The notes: generated from the sequence alone by a model not told the origin. A stretch of DNA of 64,000 nucleotides from Ruoffia tabacinasalis (GCF_042652985.1 NZ_JBHSHQ010000011.1:53330-117329); one strand, 5' to 3'. Counted from the stretch's first letter, positions 8,338 through 17,478 are shown. Program-made: numbers and translations.

Positions 8338-8607
8338 ATGGGAGATTTAGCACTAATTATGGCGGTTGCGCACATCGCAGCAGCAATTGCACTATTAAAC
8401 GGATTACTAACAACATTTGGACAAGCAAGAATTGCGGCACAAGCAATTGAATCAATGGGGAGACAACCAGAAGCAGCAGATGATATTCGTTCAACAATGT
8501 TTATCGGTTTAGCGATGAGTGAGACGTCAGGTATCTATGGACTTTTAATCGCAATTATCATGCTATTCGCAAATCCGTTAGTAGACATCTTTATTAACCT
8601 AATGTAA
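8338..8607 (+). CDS. atpE: F-type ATP synthase subunit c with Na+-site residues
   Basis: 89 residues forming two helices with the conserved RQPEA loop (42-46). The ion-binding carboxylate is Glu62. Gln29, Thr63, Ser64 and Tyr67 align with Gln32, Ser66, Thr67 and Tyr70 around Glu65 of the Na+-translocating Ilyobacter tartaricus c subunit, a constant offset of three. The Ser-to-Thr change keeps a side-chain oxygen. This suggests Na+ coupling (inference). The sequence around the site (SETSGIYG) is unlike the hydrophobic flanks of typical H+ rings. A GGAGG site precedes the start. Confidence 0.96.
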   Translation: MGDLALIMAVAHIAAAIALLNGLLTTFGQARIAAQAIESMGRQPEAADDIRSTMFIGLAMSETSGIYGLLIAIIMLFANPLVDIFINLM

Positions 8608-8643
8608 TTATGCACTGCATACTGAAAAAGGAGGTCATGTGAA

Positions 8644-9198
8644 TTGAATAACTTAATCATTCTTTCGACCCAAGCAGTTCCTGAAGGACGCGTGTTTGGT
8701 CTGGATGGGCAAACACTAATTCAAATAGGTGTTCAGTTATTAAACGGGATTATATTAGCCATTGTATTAACTTACGTATTATATAAACCTGTGAAAAGCT
8801 TTTTGGATAAGCGTACTAATAGTATCGAAGCGGACATCGAGCATGCTGAACGCATGTCAAAAGAAGCGGATGCTACAATTTCAGAATATAATAAAAAAAT
8901 CGAAGACATTGAGGAAGAACGACTAAAACTTTTAGATGAAAGTCGGGCACAAGCTGACGAAGAACGCAAAGAAGTCCTCAAGCGGGCACAAGTTGAAGCC
9001 GATGATATTAAATCAGCAGCCCTCTTAAGAATCTCAGCGGACCGTGCGCGCATGGAAGAAGAAATGCGTCTTCAATCGATTGAAATGGCCAACTTAATGG
9101 CGAGTCAATATTTATCTGAACAAATGGATGACGAAGCACAATCCGAATACTTCGAAAAAATGCTCTCTAGGATGGAGGAGACATCATGGTCCAAGTAG
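8644..9198 (+). CDS. atpF: F-type ATP synthase subunit b
   Basis: 184 residues: a short N-terminal region, one membrane helix (~27-47, ending YVLYKPVKSFL), then a long charged helix (Glu/Lys/Arg rich) that forms the peripheral stalk. The start is TTG 8644 after AAGGAGG. The last 13 bases overlap atpH, indicating translational coupling. Confidence 0.95.
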   Translation: MNNLIILSTQAVPEGRVFGLDGQTLIQIGVQLLNGIILAIVLTYVLYKPVKSFLDKRTNSIEADIEHAERMSKEADATISEYNKKIEDIEEERLKLLDESRAQADEERKEVLKRAQVEADDIKSAALLRISADRARMEEEMRLQSIEMANLMASQYLSEQMDDEAQSEYFEKMLSRMEETSWSK

Positions 9199-9731
9199 TG
9201 AATCGTTACTCTAATGCAATGTTAGAACTACTCAATGAACAAGATGACATAGAGAAAAGTTTAAACCAAGCAACTTTCATCCGAGATTCGCTTGATTACC
9301 AAGAAATTAAAGGCTTTCTGGAGAATCCAGATATACCTAATGTCGAAAAGAAAGCCCTTATCAAGAATAACTTTGAAGGAAAACTAGACGATCACTTTAT
9401 GGGGTTTTTAGAATTACTCATTAGAAAAAGTCGAGAATCACTGATTGTGCCAGTCTTGACAGATCTCATCCATCAATTAAATAAACAATTGGGAAATATG
9501 GAAGCTTATGTCGTATCAGCGACAGCCCTAAGTGAAGACCAAAAAGCATCCTTAGTTAAAGCACTAACGGATAAATTAGATACAAAAATTCATTTGAAAT
9601 GCTCGGTTGACCCTCAAGTTTTAGGAGGGTTTTCTGTATTAGTAGATGGACAAATCTTTGATAGTACTGTCCGAACTGAACTAAATAAAATGACAGAACG
9701 TTTGAAGAGAGGAGACTATCGTGGCAGTTAA
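9186..9731 (+). CDS. atpH: F-type ATP synthase subunit delta
   Basis: 181 residues of the OSCP/delta family: an N-terminal helical bundle and a C-terminal segment with DPQVLGGFSVLVDGQIFDSTVRTEL, the hallmark of the family. It links F1 to the peripheral stalk. It overlaps atpF at its start and atpA by 11 bases at its end. Confidence 0.95.
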   Translation: MVQVVNRYSNAMLELLNEQDDIEKSLNQATFIRDSLDYQEIKGFLENPDIPNVEKKALIKNNFEGKLDDHFMGFLELLIRKSRESLIVPVLTDLIHQLNKQLGNMEAYVVSATALSEDQKASLVKALTDKLDTKIHLKCSVDPQVLGGFSVLVDGQIFDSTVRTELNKMTERLKRGDYRGS

Positions 9732-11232
9732 ATCTAATGAAATAAGTAATGTAATTAAAGAACAAATCAAAGCATATTCTACCAAAATGGAATTTATCGA
9801 AGCCGGAACTGTAACACAAGTGGGTGACGGTATTGCACAAGTATATGGTTTAGAAAGTGCTAAAAGTGGTGAGCTATTAGAATTTCCAAACGGCGTTCAA
9901 GGAATGGCTCAAAACTTAGATGAAGACAGTATTGGTGTTATTATCATGGGTTCCGATGCTGGAATTAAAGAAGGTGATTCGGTTAAATTAACCGGACGCA
10001 TGGCAGAAGTGCCGGTTGGAGATGGTATGTTAGGACGTGTTGTGAATGCCTTAGGTGAGCCGATCGATGATAAAGGACCGATCGCAGCAGACGGACACCG
10101 CCTCATTGAAAGCCCAGCACCAACAGTTATTATGCGTAGCGAAGTGAATCAACCCCTTCAAACGGGAATTAAAGCAATTGACTCGCTCGTTCCAATCGGA
10201 AAAGGCCAACGTGAGTTAATTATTGGAGACCGTGAAACCGGTAAGACAGCAATCGGAATTGACACAATAATCAATCAAAAAAATACTGGCGTACATTGTG
10301 TCTACGTAGCGATAGGACAAAAAGCGTCGACAGTTGCCCGTATTATTAAAACTTTAAATGAAGCAGACGCAATGGATTATACAACCGTCGTTGTTTCAAC
10401 TGCAAGTGATCCTGCGCCCTTACAGTATATTTCACCCTATGCAGGAACAGCAATCGCGGAAGAATGGATGAATAATGGGAAAGACGCTTTAATCATTTAT
10501 GATGATTTATCAAAACACGCCGTTGCTTACCGATCAATTAGTTTACTTCTAAAGCGTCCACCTGGACGTGAAGCCTATCCTGGTGATGTATTCTACTTAC
10601 ACTCGAGATTATTAGAACGAGCAGCAAGCATGAGTGAAGAACATGGTGGAGGAACATTAACAGCCTTACCGATTGTAGAAACACAAGAGGGAGACATTTC
10701 TGCTTATATTCCAACAAACATTATCTCCATTACTGATGGACAAATTTATCTAGAATCTGATCTATTCAACCACGGAATTCGACCTGCGATTAACCCAGGT
10801 TTATCCGTATCACGTGTGGGTGGGTCGGCTCAGATTCCAGCAATGAAGAAAATTGCCGGACCACTGAGAATTGAGTTTGCTCAATACAATGAACTATCAG
10901 TCTTCTCGCAATTTGGGACTGATTTAGATAAAGACACTTTAGCACGACTCGAACATGGTGAGCGTATTATGGAAGTATTAAAGCAAGGTCAATACAAACC
11001 AATGAAAGTTGAGAATCAAGTCTTAATTTTCTATGCATTAAGCCAAAGGCATTTAACAGACATTGAAGTAAACCGCGTCTTAAAATTTCAAAATGATTTC
11101 TTGAGATATGTTGAAAAGAATCATAAAGATATCCAAACAGAAATCCGCACGACCGGATTAATTTCAGATGAGTTAGCTGAACGAATTGATCAAGTTATCG
11201 CAAAGGTAAAAGAACAGTATAATTATAGTTAG
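9721..11232 (+). CDS. atpA: F-type ATP synthase subunit alpha
   Basis: 503 residues, the normal length. The P-loop is GDRETGKT, and the alpha-specific LPIVETQEGDISAYIPTN and SVSRVGGSAQ segments are present. It provides the non-catalytic nucleotide sites of the F1 hexamer. The start is GTG 9721, inside the end of atpH, preceded by AGAGGAG. Confidence 0.98.
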   Translation: MAVKSNEISNVIKEQIKAYSTKMEFIEAGTVTQVGDGIAQVYGLESAKSGELLEFPNGVQGMAQNLDEDSIGVIIMGSDAGIKEGDSVKLTGRMAEVPVGDGMLGRVVNALGEPIDDKGPIAADGHRLIESPAPTVIMRSEVNQPLQTGIKAIDSLVPIGKGQRELIIGDRETGKTAIGIDTIINQKNTGVHCVYVAIGQKASTVARIIKTLNEADAMDYTTVVVSTASDPAPLQYISPYAGTAIAEEWMNNGKDALIIYDDLSKHAVAYRSISLLLKRPPGREAYPGDVFYLHSRLLERAASMSEEHGGGTLTALPIVETQEGDISAYIPTNIISITDGQIYLESDLFNHGIRPAINPGLSVSRVGGSAQIPAMKKIAGPLRIEFAQYNELSVFSQFGTDLDKDTLARLEHGERIMEVLKQGQYKPMKVENQVLIFYALSQRHLTDIEVNRVLKFQNDFLRYVEKNHKDIQTEIRTTGLISDELAERIDQVIAKVKEQYNYS

Positions 11233-11244
11233 GGGGACTACGAT

Positions 11245-12090
11245 TTGGCTTCAATGAGAGATATTAAAAATAGAATCGAAAACGTCAGTTCCACTGAACA
11301 ATTAATTAAAGCGATGGATACAATTGCCTCGACGAAACTTCATAAGGCACGCCTTCAATTGAATGGCGTCCGACCTATGTATAATGGTTTGAAAGAACAA
11401 GTCGAAGAAATTGGCGAAAGAGAAGATGCCCTAAATCACGCTTTCTATGAAGAACGTGAAGTGAAAAATTCGCTGTACGTTGTCATGACAAGCAATCAAG
11501 GTTACGTAGGGTCTTATAATTCCGCAGTTTTAAACGCAGCTTTAGAACACATGGATGACGGTCGCGAAGAAAAGATACTATCCATAGGGACAAAGGCACT
11601 CAGTTACTTTAGAAAACGTGAGAAAAATATCGTGCGTAAAATTACTGATGTAGCGGATTCGCATGTATATTATGGTTCCCAAGAGATAGCGCAATGGATT
11701 ACAAATCAATACTTAACTGAAGAAGTTGATGAAGTGTATATTGTTTATTCAAAATTCGTGAATGTGTTAACACATGAGCCAAAAGTTGAAAAAATATTAC
11801 CCATTAAGTCTAACTTTACTTATCTCGGTTACGAAAGTGATCGTGAATATGAACCAAGTATCAGTTCAGTCATTGACCACCTTGTTCCATTATATCTACA
11901 TATGAACATATTTAGAGCATTCTCAGAAGCCCATACTAGTGAACAATCCGCCCGTATGGTTAATATGGATTCGGCTGGGAAAAATGCATCCGAACTGATT
12001 CGAGAATTAACGCTATCGTACAACCGTCAGCGCCAAGGAGCAATTACACAAGAATTGAGCGAAATAGTAGGAGGTACAAATTTTGACTAA
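11245..12090 (+). CDS. atpG: F-type ATP synthase subunit gamma
   Basis: 281 residues. The N-terminal helix MRDIKNRIENVSSTEQLIKAM and the C-terminal helix with SYNRQRQGAITQELSEIVGG are the two strands of the rotor coiled coil. The start is TTG 11245 after AGGGGG, 12 bp after atpA. Confidence 0.96.
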   Translation: MASMRDIKNRIENVSSTEQLIKAMDTIASTKLHKARLQLNGVRPMYNGLKEQVEEIGEREDALNHAFYEEREVKNSLYVVMTSNQGYVGSYNSAVLNAALEHMDDGREEKILSIGTKALSYFRKREKNIVRKITDVADSHVYYGSQEIAQWITNQYLTEEVDEVYIVYSKFVNVLTHEPKVEKILPIKSNFTYLGYESDREYEPSISSVIDHLVPLYLHMNIFRAFSEAHTSEQSARMVNMDSAGKNASELIRELTLSYNRQRQGAITQELSEIVGGTNFD

Positions 12091-12101
12091 AGGTGAACAA
12101 T

Positions 12102-13499
12102 ATGGCTAAAAAAAATATAGGAAAAATCACTCAAATTATTGGAGCCGTTATCGATATTCAATTCGATGAACTACCAGCTTTATATAATGCGATTGAAATA
12201 GAATTAGAAGAAGACAAAATCATTGTCGAAGTCATGCAACATTTAGGTGACCATGCTGTGCGTTGTATTGCGATGCATCCAACAGATGGTCTAGAACGTG
12301 GAATGGAAGCCTTAGATACTGGTGCACCTATCAGTGTTCCAGTAGGGGAAGAAGTTTTAGGACGTATGGTGAACGTATTAGGTGAACCCATTGACGCAAA
12401 ACCACCCATCGAATCTAAAGAAAAATGGTCAATCCACAGAGAACCCCCTGCATTAACCGATATCGTAGCTCAACCTGAAATCTTAGAGACAGGAATTAAA
12501 GCCATTGACTTGCTTTGTCCATTCTCAAAAGGTGGTAAAATCGGGTTATTCGGTGGTGCCGGAGTAGGTAAAACAGTACTAATTATGGAATTAATTAATA
12601 GTATTGCGAAAGAACACGGCGGTTATTCAGTATTCGTTGGAGTTGGAGAGCGTACTCGTGAAGGAAACGACCTTTACTACGATATGCAAAACTCAGGCGT
12701 TATTGATAATACAGCCTTAGTCTTTGGACAAATGAACGAACCTCCTGGAGTTAGAATGCGTGTTGGTTTAACAGGCCTAACGATGACAGAGTACTTCCGT
12801 GATGAGAAACAGCAAGACGTATTATTATTTATTGATAATATCTTCCGTTTTGTTCAAGCAGGTTCAGAAGTTTCTGCCTTATTAGGACGTACGCCAAGTG
12901 CTGTAGGTTACCAACCAACACTTGCCAACGAAATCGGATCTTTACAAGAACGAATCACTTCAACAAAATCAGGTTCAATTACATCTGTTCAAGCAATTTA
13001 TGTTCCAGCAGATGACTTTACTGACCCAGCAACTGCGACAACGTTCTCGCATTTAGATGCTGTCACGGTCTTATCAAGATCTGTGGTAGAACAAGGTATT
13101 TACCCAGCGATTGATCCACTAGAATCTTCTTCACGCTCACTAGAAGCAAGTATTGTTGGTTCTGAACATTATCAAGTGGCTCAAGCTGTAAAAAATATCT
13201 TACAACAATACAAAGAATTACAAGATATTGTAGCAATCTTAGGAATGGACGACTTATCAGAAGACGATAAGAAAATCGTCAGCCGTGCAAGAAAAGTACA
13301 ACAATTCTTGTCACAACCATTCTATGTTGCAGAGAAATTCACTTCGATTCCAGGTCGTTACGTAACAATTGAAGAAACACTTCAAGGCTTCAGAGAAATT
13401 ATTGAAGGCGAGCACGACGATATACCAGAAGGCTTCTTCTTGAACGTTGGTTCAATTGATGAAGTGGTTGAAAAGTATAGAAATAGTCAAGGTGAGTGA
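12102..13499 (+). CDS. atpD: F-type ATP synthase subunit beta (catalytic)
   Basis: 465 residues. The P-loop GGAGVGKT, the catalytic GERTREGNDLY, the Walker B region VLLFIDNIFRF and ALLGRTPSAVGYQPTL are all intact. It carries the catalytic sites of ATP synthesis. An in-frame GTG at 12093 lies inside the AAAGGTG ribosome site, so ATG 12102 is chosen. Confidence 0.97.
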   Translation: MAKKNIGKITQIIGAVIDIQFDELPALYNAIEIELEEDKIIVEVMQHLGDHAVRCIAMHPTDGLERGMEALDTGAPISVPVGEEVLGRMVNVLGEPIDAKPPIESKEKWSIHREPPALTDIVAQPEILETGIKAIDLLCPFSKGGKIGLFGGAGVGKTVLIMELINSIAKEHGGYSVFVGVGERTREGNDLYYDMQNSGVIDNTALVFGQMNEPPGVRMRVGLTGLTMTEYFRDEKQQDVLLFIDNIFRFVQAGSEVSALLGRTPSAVGYQPTLANEIGSLQERITSTKSGSITSVQAIYVPADDFTDPATATTFSHLDAVTVLSRSVVEQGIYPAIDPLESSSRSLEASIVGSEHYQVAQAVKNILQQYKELQDIVAILGMDDLSEDDKKIVSRARKVQQFLSQPFYVAEKFTSIPGRYVTIEETLQGFREIIEGEHDDIPEGFFLNVGSIDEVVEKYRNSQGE

Positions 13500-13500
13500 A

Positions 13501-13971
13501 ATGGCTGAAACTCAAGAAAATATTGATAAAAAGAAACTAACATTAACGATCACAACGCCTCGTGGCGTGAAATTCGTTGAGGAAGCGGATATGGTTATTA
13601 TGCGTACGATTGACGGTAATATGGGTGTGTTACCAGGTCATGCGCCCGTTTCGACGACCTTAGGCGATGGTGTGCTTCGAATTATGAATAATGGTTTCGA
13701 AAAGCAACTCGCTGTCTTTGGTGGTCATGTTAATATCTCTGATAATGCGATCAATCTTTTTAGTACAATAGCTCAAAGACCAGATGAAATTGATGTGGCG
13801 AGAGCAGAAGAGGATCGTAAGGAAGCGTTAGCTGCCGTAGAAGAAGAGATTGAAGAAAATATGACGAAACGTTTAGAATTAATGCAGTTCCGTGCTTTAG
13901 TTCGTTTACGTGTGAGTCAAAATGAATTCTTCGAAGATGAGGATGAGTCTGATGAAGAAGATGAAGATTAA
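13501..13971 (+). CDS. atpC: F-type ATP synthase subunit epsilon, acidic tail
   Basis: 156 residues. A beta-sandwich domain carries DGNMGVLPGHAP, followed by two C-terminal helices. It is longer than the usual ~135-140 residues because of a ~12-residue charged N-terminal extension and a highly acidic tail (DEDESDEEDED). The start is ATG 13501, directly after the atpD stop. It regulates ATP hydrolysis and couples F1 to the c-ring. The acidic tail would reach the inhibitory helix region (inference). Confidence 0.94.
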   Translation: MAETQENIDKKKLTLTITTPRGVKFVEEADMVIMRTIDGNMGVLPGHAPVSTTLGDGVLRIMNNGFEKQLAVFGGHVNISDNAINLFSTIAQRPDEIDVARAEEDRKEALAAVEEEIEENMTKRLELMQFRALVRLRVSQNEFFEDEDESDEEDED

Positions 13972-13983
13972 TAAATCCAAAAA

Positions 13984-14030
13984 AATAGCCGAGTCAGTCA
14001 CTTTATAATGTGATCTGACTCGGTTATTTT
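13984..14030. terminator. Bidirectional terminator between atpC and the NAD(P)-binding gene
   Basis: AATAGCCGAGTCAG (13984-13997) pairs with CTGACTCGGTTATT (14015-14028), with A- and T-runs on the two sides. It closes the atp operon and the convergent gene. Confidence 0.9.
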
Positions 14031-14040
14031 TTGTTATATA

Positions 14041-14691
14041 TTAAAGTGATTTAACAGCGTCATTAACGGCCTTGTCGCCAGCTAAGACTTCGAATTCTTT
14101 CTTGATTGAGTTGTCGTTTTCTAAGACGGCTACAAGAGTGCGGGCAACATCTTCACGTGGAATCTCATTGATTTCAAAGTCTGTTCCTACTTTAATGTTT
14201 CCAGTACCGCTTTCGTCTACAAGAATACCTGGGTGAACGATAGTCCAGTCTAATTCTGTACGGTTTTTCAACCATTCATCTGCATAGTTCTTAGCGATGG
14301 TGTATACTTGCAGGGAATTTTCTTTTTCCATTTCTTCGCGTCCAGTACGGAACGTGCTGACCATTACGAAGCGTTTAACACCAGCTTGTTCGGCAGCTGT
14401 CATTACTTTGATTGCGCCGTCTAAGTCGATTTTCACGGTCTTATCTAAGCCTTTTCCTCCGGCACCCGCACTGAATATCACTGCGTCCATGCCTTTAGCG
14501 GCTTCGGCTAATTCGTCGATGGAATTCTTAGCTAAGTCGAGTAACACTGTTTCAATGCCTCGTTCTTCAAAGAAACTTTCTTGTTCAGCCTTACGTATCA
14601 TGGCTGTTTCTTGAATGTTTTCATGGTCTTTGACTATTTCAGCAAAGTGTCTAGCGACTTTACCATTTGCTCCTACTACTAATACTTTCAT
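14041..14691 (-). CDS. NAD(P)-binding SDR-like protein (YwnB/YhfK type)
   Basis: 216 residues with the Rossmann dinucleotide motif VVGANGKVARHF at the N-terminus, a VDxxG-like segment around DAVIFSAGAGGKG, and RFVMVSTFR. The family is the NAD(P)H-binding atypical SDR group; substrate is unknown. A longer frame begins 20 codons upstream, but AAAGGAG seven bases before ATG 14691 fixes the start. Confidence 0.85.
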   Translation of the reverse strand: MKVLVVGANGKVARHFAEIVKDHENIQETAMIRKAEQESFFEERGIETVLLDLAKNSIDELAEAAKGMDAVIFSAGAGGKGLDKTVKIDLDGAIKVMTAAEQAGVKRFVMVSTFRTGREEMEKENSLQVYTIAKNYADEWLKNRTELDWTIVHPGILVDESGTGNIKVGTDFEINEIPREDVARTLVAVLENDNSIKKEFEVLAGDKAVNDAVKSL

Positions 14692-14797
14692 TAAAAAACT
14701 CCTTTCAAAAGCTTTTAACCTAATGTATCTTCTACCTAATCTTAACAACAACGCTTTTTGTTTACAAAGAATTGGATTGTGAGGGGGAGTTGGTTTG

Positions 14798-14989
14798 AGC
14801 TGATTGCAGAGAGAATGATTCGGTGACCGTAGTGGAACGCCTTCAGCTAATCACTTCGGCTAAAGCCTTGTGATTGAGCTTCCGTCTCGCTCTGCTACTG
14901 AATCCATACGTCGCTACCGCTCCTATGGCTTCATGTGCGCACAGTCGTCCTAATACTACGGTACCTCATCATTCTCTCTTTCATCAGCT
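14798..14989 (-). ncRNA. Structured RNA element A (candidate ncRNA)
   Basis: About 192 nt, no plausible ORF. Read on the minus strand, the ends form a ~30-bp stem: 7 bp (14983-14989/14798-14804), 12 bp (14968-14979/14808-14819), 3 bp and 8 bp (14955-14962/14826-14833), separated by GAA/GCA and tandem GA/GA internal loops typical of folded RNA. Inside are AGGACGA, a hairpin TGAAgCCATA/TATGGaTTCA with loop CGGTAGCGA, GCGAGaCGGAAGCT, a hairpin AATCAC/GTGATT, and AGCT..AG.CGTTCC. Element B at 15054-15218 repeats this plan in the opposite orientation with different stem sequences, i.e. compensatory changes. I do not recognise the family. Confidence 0.7.
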
Positions 14990-15053
14990 AACTAAATTAT
15001 ATTATTTTAACATTAAGCTAAAGTTATATATGAATTGATATTGAAGTGACTGA

Positions 15054-15218
15054 GGAAATTCATGTGCCATGCAAAAGGACGATCTACCGCATTAGATTCT
15101 GTGCGAACGTTAGTGAGCTACAGAAGCAATAGGTAGGCGAGTCGGAAGCTCCTTTGTATAAATACGATAGTGTTTATACAAAAAGCTACAGACGTTCCCA
15201 TGGCTACAATGAATTTCC
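15054..15218 (+). ncRNA. Structured RNA element B (candidate ncRNA, homologue of A)
   Basis: About 165 nt on the plus strand. Outer stem: GGAAATTCAT (15054-15063) with ATGAATTTCC (15209-15218), then GCCATG (15066-15071) with CATGGC (15199-15204). Inside: AGGACGA (15076-15082); CTACC (15084-15088)/GGTAG (15132-15136); hairpin TTCTGT (15097-15102)/ACAGAA (15120-15125) with CGTTAGTGA in its loop; GCGAGtCGGAAGCTC; a 10-bp hairpin TTTGTATAAA/TTTATACAAA; and AGCT..AG.CGTTCC, whose AGCT and TTCC can pair with GGAAGCT. Unpaired blocks are shared with element A, while paired segments differ but remain complementary. It ends 78 bp before recQ. Confidence 0.7.
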
Positions 15219-15295
15219 ACTGGAACGAAAATATCGATGAATCACCTCATGTTCTAAATAATTCAGTTGTATGTTAAACTATTTAAGGATAAAAA

Positions 15296-17449
15296 ATGAT
15301 TTTAGAAGAAAGGGCGTATTTTGTGCAGTTAGAAGCATCATTACAGGAGCATTTTGGGTATTCTTCCTTTCGCCCTGGGCAAAAAGAAATAATAAACACA
15401 ATATTATCTGGACAAGACACATTAGGAATTCTACCAACCGGGGGCGGGAAGTCAGTATGTTACCAACTCCCGGCTTTAATGTTGCCTGGCTTAACCGTAG
15501 TGATATCACCGTTGATTTCATTGATGAAAGATCAAGTGGACACGTTGACGCAACAAGGTGTTCAAGCAGCTTATTTGAACTCGACCATCAGTAGTGAAGA
15601 GTTCCAAGACATTATTCAACAATTGCGACAAAGAACTTTGAAGATGTTGTATGTCGCACCTGAACGGTTAGAAAATCCTAGTTTCCAAGCATTTTTGAGC
15701 AAACAAAATATCTCATTATTTGCTGTAGACGAGGCGCACTGTGTGTCTCAATGGGGCTTTGATTTTAGACCAAGCTACCGAAACATTACACAATTTATTA
15801 ACCAATTGCCTCAAAGACCAAGAATGGCCGCTTTTACCGCAACCGCAACGAAACGAGTACAAGACGATATTGTCGCTCAATTAGAATTAGAAGAACCTGG
15901 TGTGTTCATTAATTCCTTTGACCGACCAAATATTAAATTTTCAGTCGTCGAACCTAATAATCGCTTAGCGACTTTGCATAGTTTAATTAATCACGACGAG
16001 GCGATTATTATTTATGCCAGCACGCGTAAACAAGTCGACAAGTTGCATATAGAATTAAAGCAAGAAGGCTATGCCGTGAATAAATATCACGCGGGGATGG
16101 AACACGACCAAAGACAACAATCTCAGTCTGAGTTTATTAATGATGAGTGTAATATTATTGTTGCTACAAATGCTTTTGGAATGGGAATTGATAAGACGGA
16201 CGTTCGGAAAGTGATTCACTTTAACTTGCCGAAAGATTTAGAAAGTTATTATCAAGAAGCAGGTCGTGCGGGACGAGACTCATTAGATGCGGAAGCGATT
16301 CTTTTATATCACTCACAAGATATTATGACCAATAAGTTCTTAATTGCGCAAAGTAATGATGAATTAGCTCACCGCCGATTAGAAATGATGATACAATACG
16401 CAAGTTTCACGGGTTGCTTACGGAATTTTATCTTAAGATATTTTGGCGAATTCCCTAATGAACCGTGTGGAAATTGTTCAAACTGTATGGGTGAAATGCG
16501 TCAAATCGATGTGACAAAAGAAGCTCAGATGATCTTATCGTGTATGCTTCGAATGAAGCACCAATTTGGGATGACGATGATTATTGATGTTCTGCGTGGA
16601 AGTCAGAATCAACGAGTCTTAGATAATCGCTTTGACGAGCTATCGACTTACGGCATTATGAAGACTTATTCCGTTCAACAAATTCGCGATATCATCTCAG
16701 CCTTATTGGCGTATCAATATATCAGCGTAACTGAACATCGCGGTTTATATGCGACTGAAGCGTCTAAGATGCTTTTAATGGGTCAAACGTCTTTAACGAT
16801 TAAAGAACGTAAATACTTGAAAGCTTCAACGAGCCGCAGACGAACAGTATCTAAAAATGTTAACCCGGATCTGTATGAACAATTACGTCAAGTTCGGGCA
16901 CAATTGGCCAAAGAAGAGGGGATGCCGGCTTATATTATCTTCTCTAATAAATCCTTGGAAGATATGGCGAGTCGTATGCCGAATACTTATGAAGAATTCC
17001 TTGATGTTGAAGGAGTTGGCTCGGTTAAAGCCGAGAAGTATGCGGGTTATTTCTTGCCAGCGATTCAAGAATATTCGTCTTCGAATCCGAATGCGACAGT
17101 CGAATCGGAACCGCACCGTGAAAGTGTTGAGACACAAAGTAGTGGCGGCCAATCGAGTTATCATCTGAGTGCTCAGTACGCAGAGCGTGGACTGACGCCT
17201 TTAGAGATTGCGATTGAACGTAATATCACTGAAGCAACTGTCTTGTCGCATCTGACTCAAGCTGCGGAGCAAGGGGATTTGGAAGTGTTTGACGCGGATG
17301 TGTCATCGTATATTAAGAACCAAATCAAGCAGGCGATTCGAAAAGTTGGAACCAATTCACTGAAAGATATTAAAGAGGCTTTGCCTGATAAGATAAGTTA
17401 TGATGATATAAAATACGTCCTGATTGATTATTTAGTAAATAATATTTAA
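15296..17449 (+). CDS. recQ: ATP-dependent DNA helicase RecQ
   Basis: 717 residues: helicase motifs FRPGQ, LPTGGGKS (Walker A), DEAHCVSQWGFDFR (Walker B/aromatic loop), FTATAT and QEAGRAGRD; a zinc-binding region with the CGNCSNC cluster; a winged-helix RQC region; an HRDC-like domain (~510-590); and a C-terminal helix-turn-helix domain (~625-717). It unwinds DNA in recombination and fork repair. ATG 15296 follows AAGGA by six bases; GTG 15323 after GAAAGGG gives the more usual N-terminus and is an alternative. It ends at the 17484-17527 hairpin. Confidence 0.95.
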   Translation: MILEERAYFVQLEASLQEHFGYSSFRPGQKEIINTILSGQDTLGILPTGGGKSVCYQLPALMLPGLTVVISPLISLMKDQVDTLTQQGVQAAYLNSTISSEEFQDIIQQLRQRTLKMLYVAPERLENPSFQAFLSKQNISLFAVDEAHCVSQWGFDFRPSYRNITQFINQLPQRPRMAAFTATATKRVQDDIVAQLELEEPGVFINSFDRPNIKFSVVEPNNRLATLHSLINHDEAIIIYASTRKQVDKLHIELKQEGYAVNKYHAGMEHDQRQQSQSEFINDECNIIVATNAFGMGIDKTDVRKVIHFNLPKDLESYYQEAGRAGRDSLDAEAILLYHSQDIMTNKFLIAQSNDELAHRRLEMMIQYASFTGCLRNFILRYFGEFPNEPCGNCSNCMGEMRQIDVTKEAQMILSCMLRMKHQFGMTMIIDVLRGSQNQRVLDNRFDELSTYGIMKTYSVQQIRDIISALLAYQYISVTEHRGLYATEASKMLLMGQTSLTIKERKYLKASTSRRRTVSKNVNPDLYEQLRQVRAQLAKEEGMPAYIIFSNKSLEDMASRMPNTYEEFLDVEGVGSVKAEKYAGYFLPAIQEYSSSNPNATVESEPHRESVETQSSGGQSSYHLSAQYAERGLTPLEIAIERNITEATVLSHLTQAAEQGDLEVFDADVSSYIKNQIKQAIRKVGTNSLKDIKEALPDKISYDDIKYVLIDYLVNNI

Positions 17450-17478
17450 TAAAAAGCACGCATCTAAGGAGCAGTAAT

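Noticed and set aside
7600..13971. Separate N-ATPase operon
   Set aside because: Gene order and presence of delta, gamma and standard epsilon identify the ordinary F-ATPase operon; only the c-subunit residues suggest Na+.
14798..15218. MITE or group II intron remnant
   Set aside because: The two elements share unpaired blocks but have different, still complementary stems; a transposed copy would be similar in the stems too. No intron domain V or reverse transcriptase is seen.
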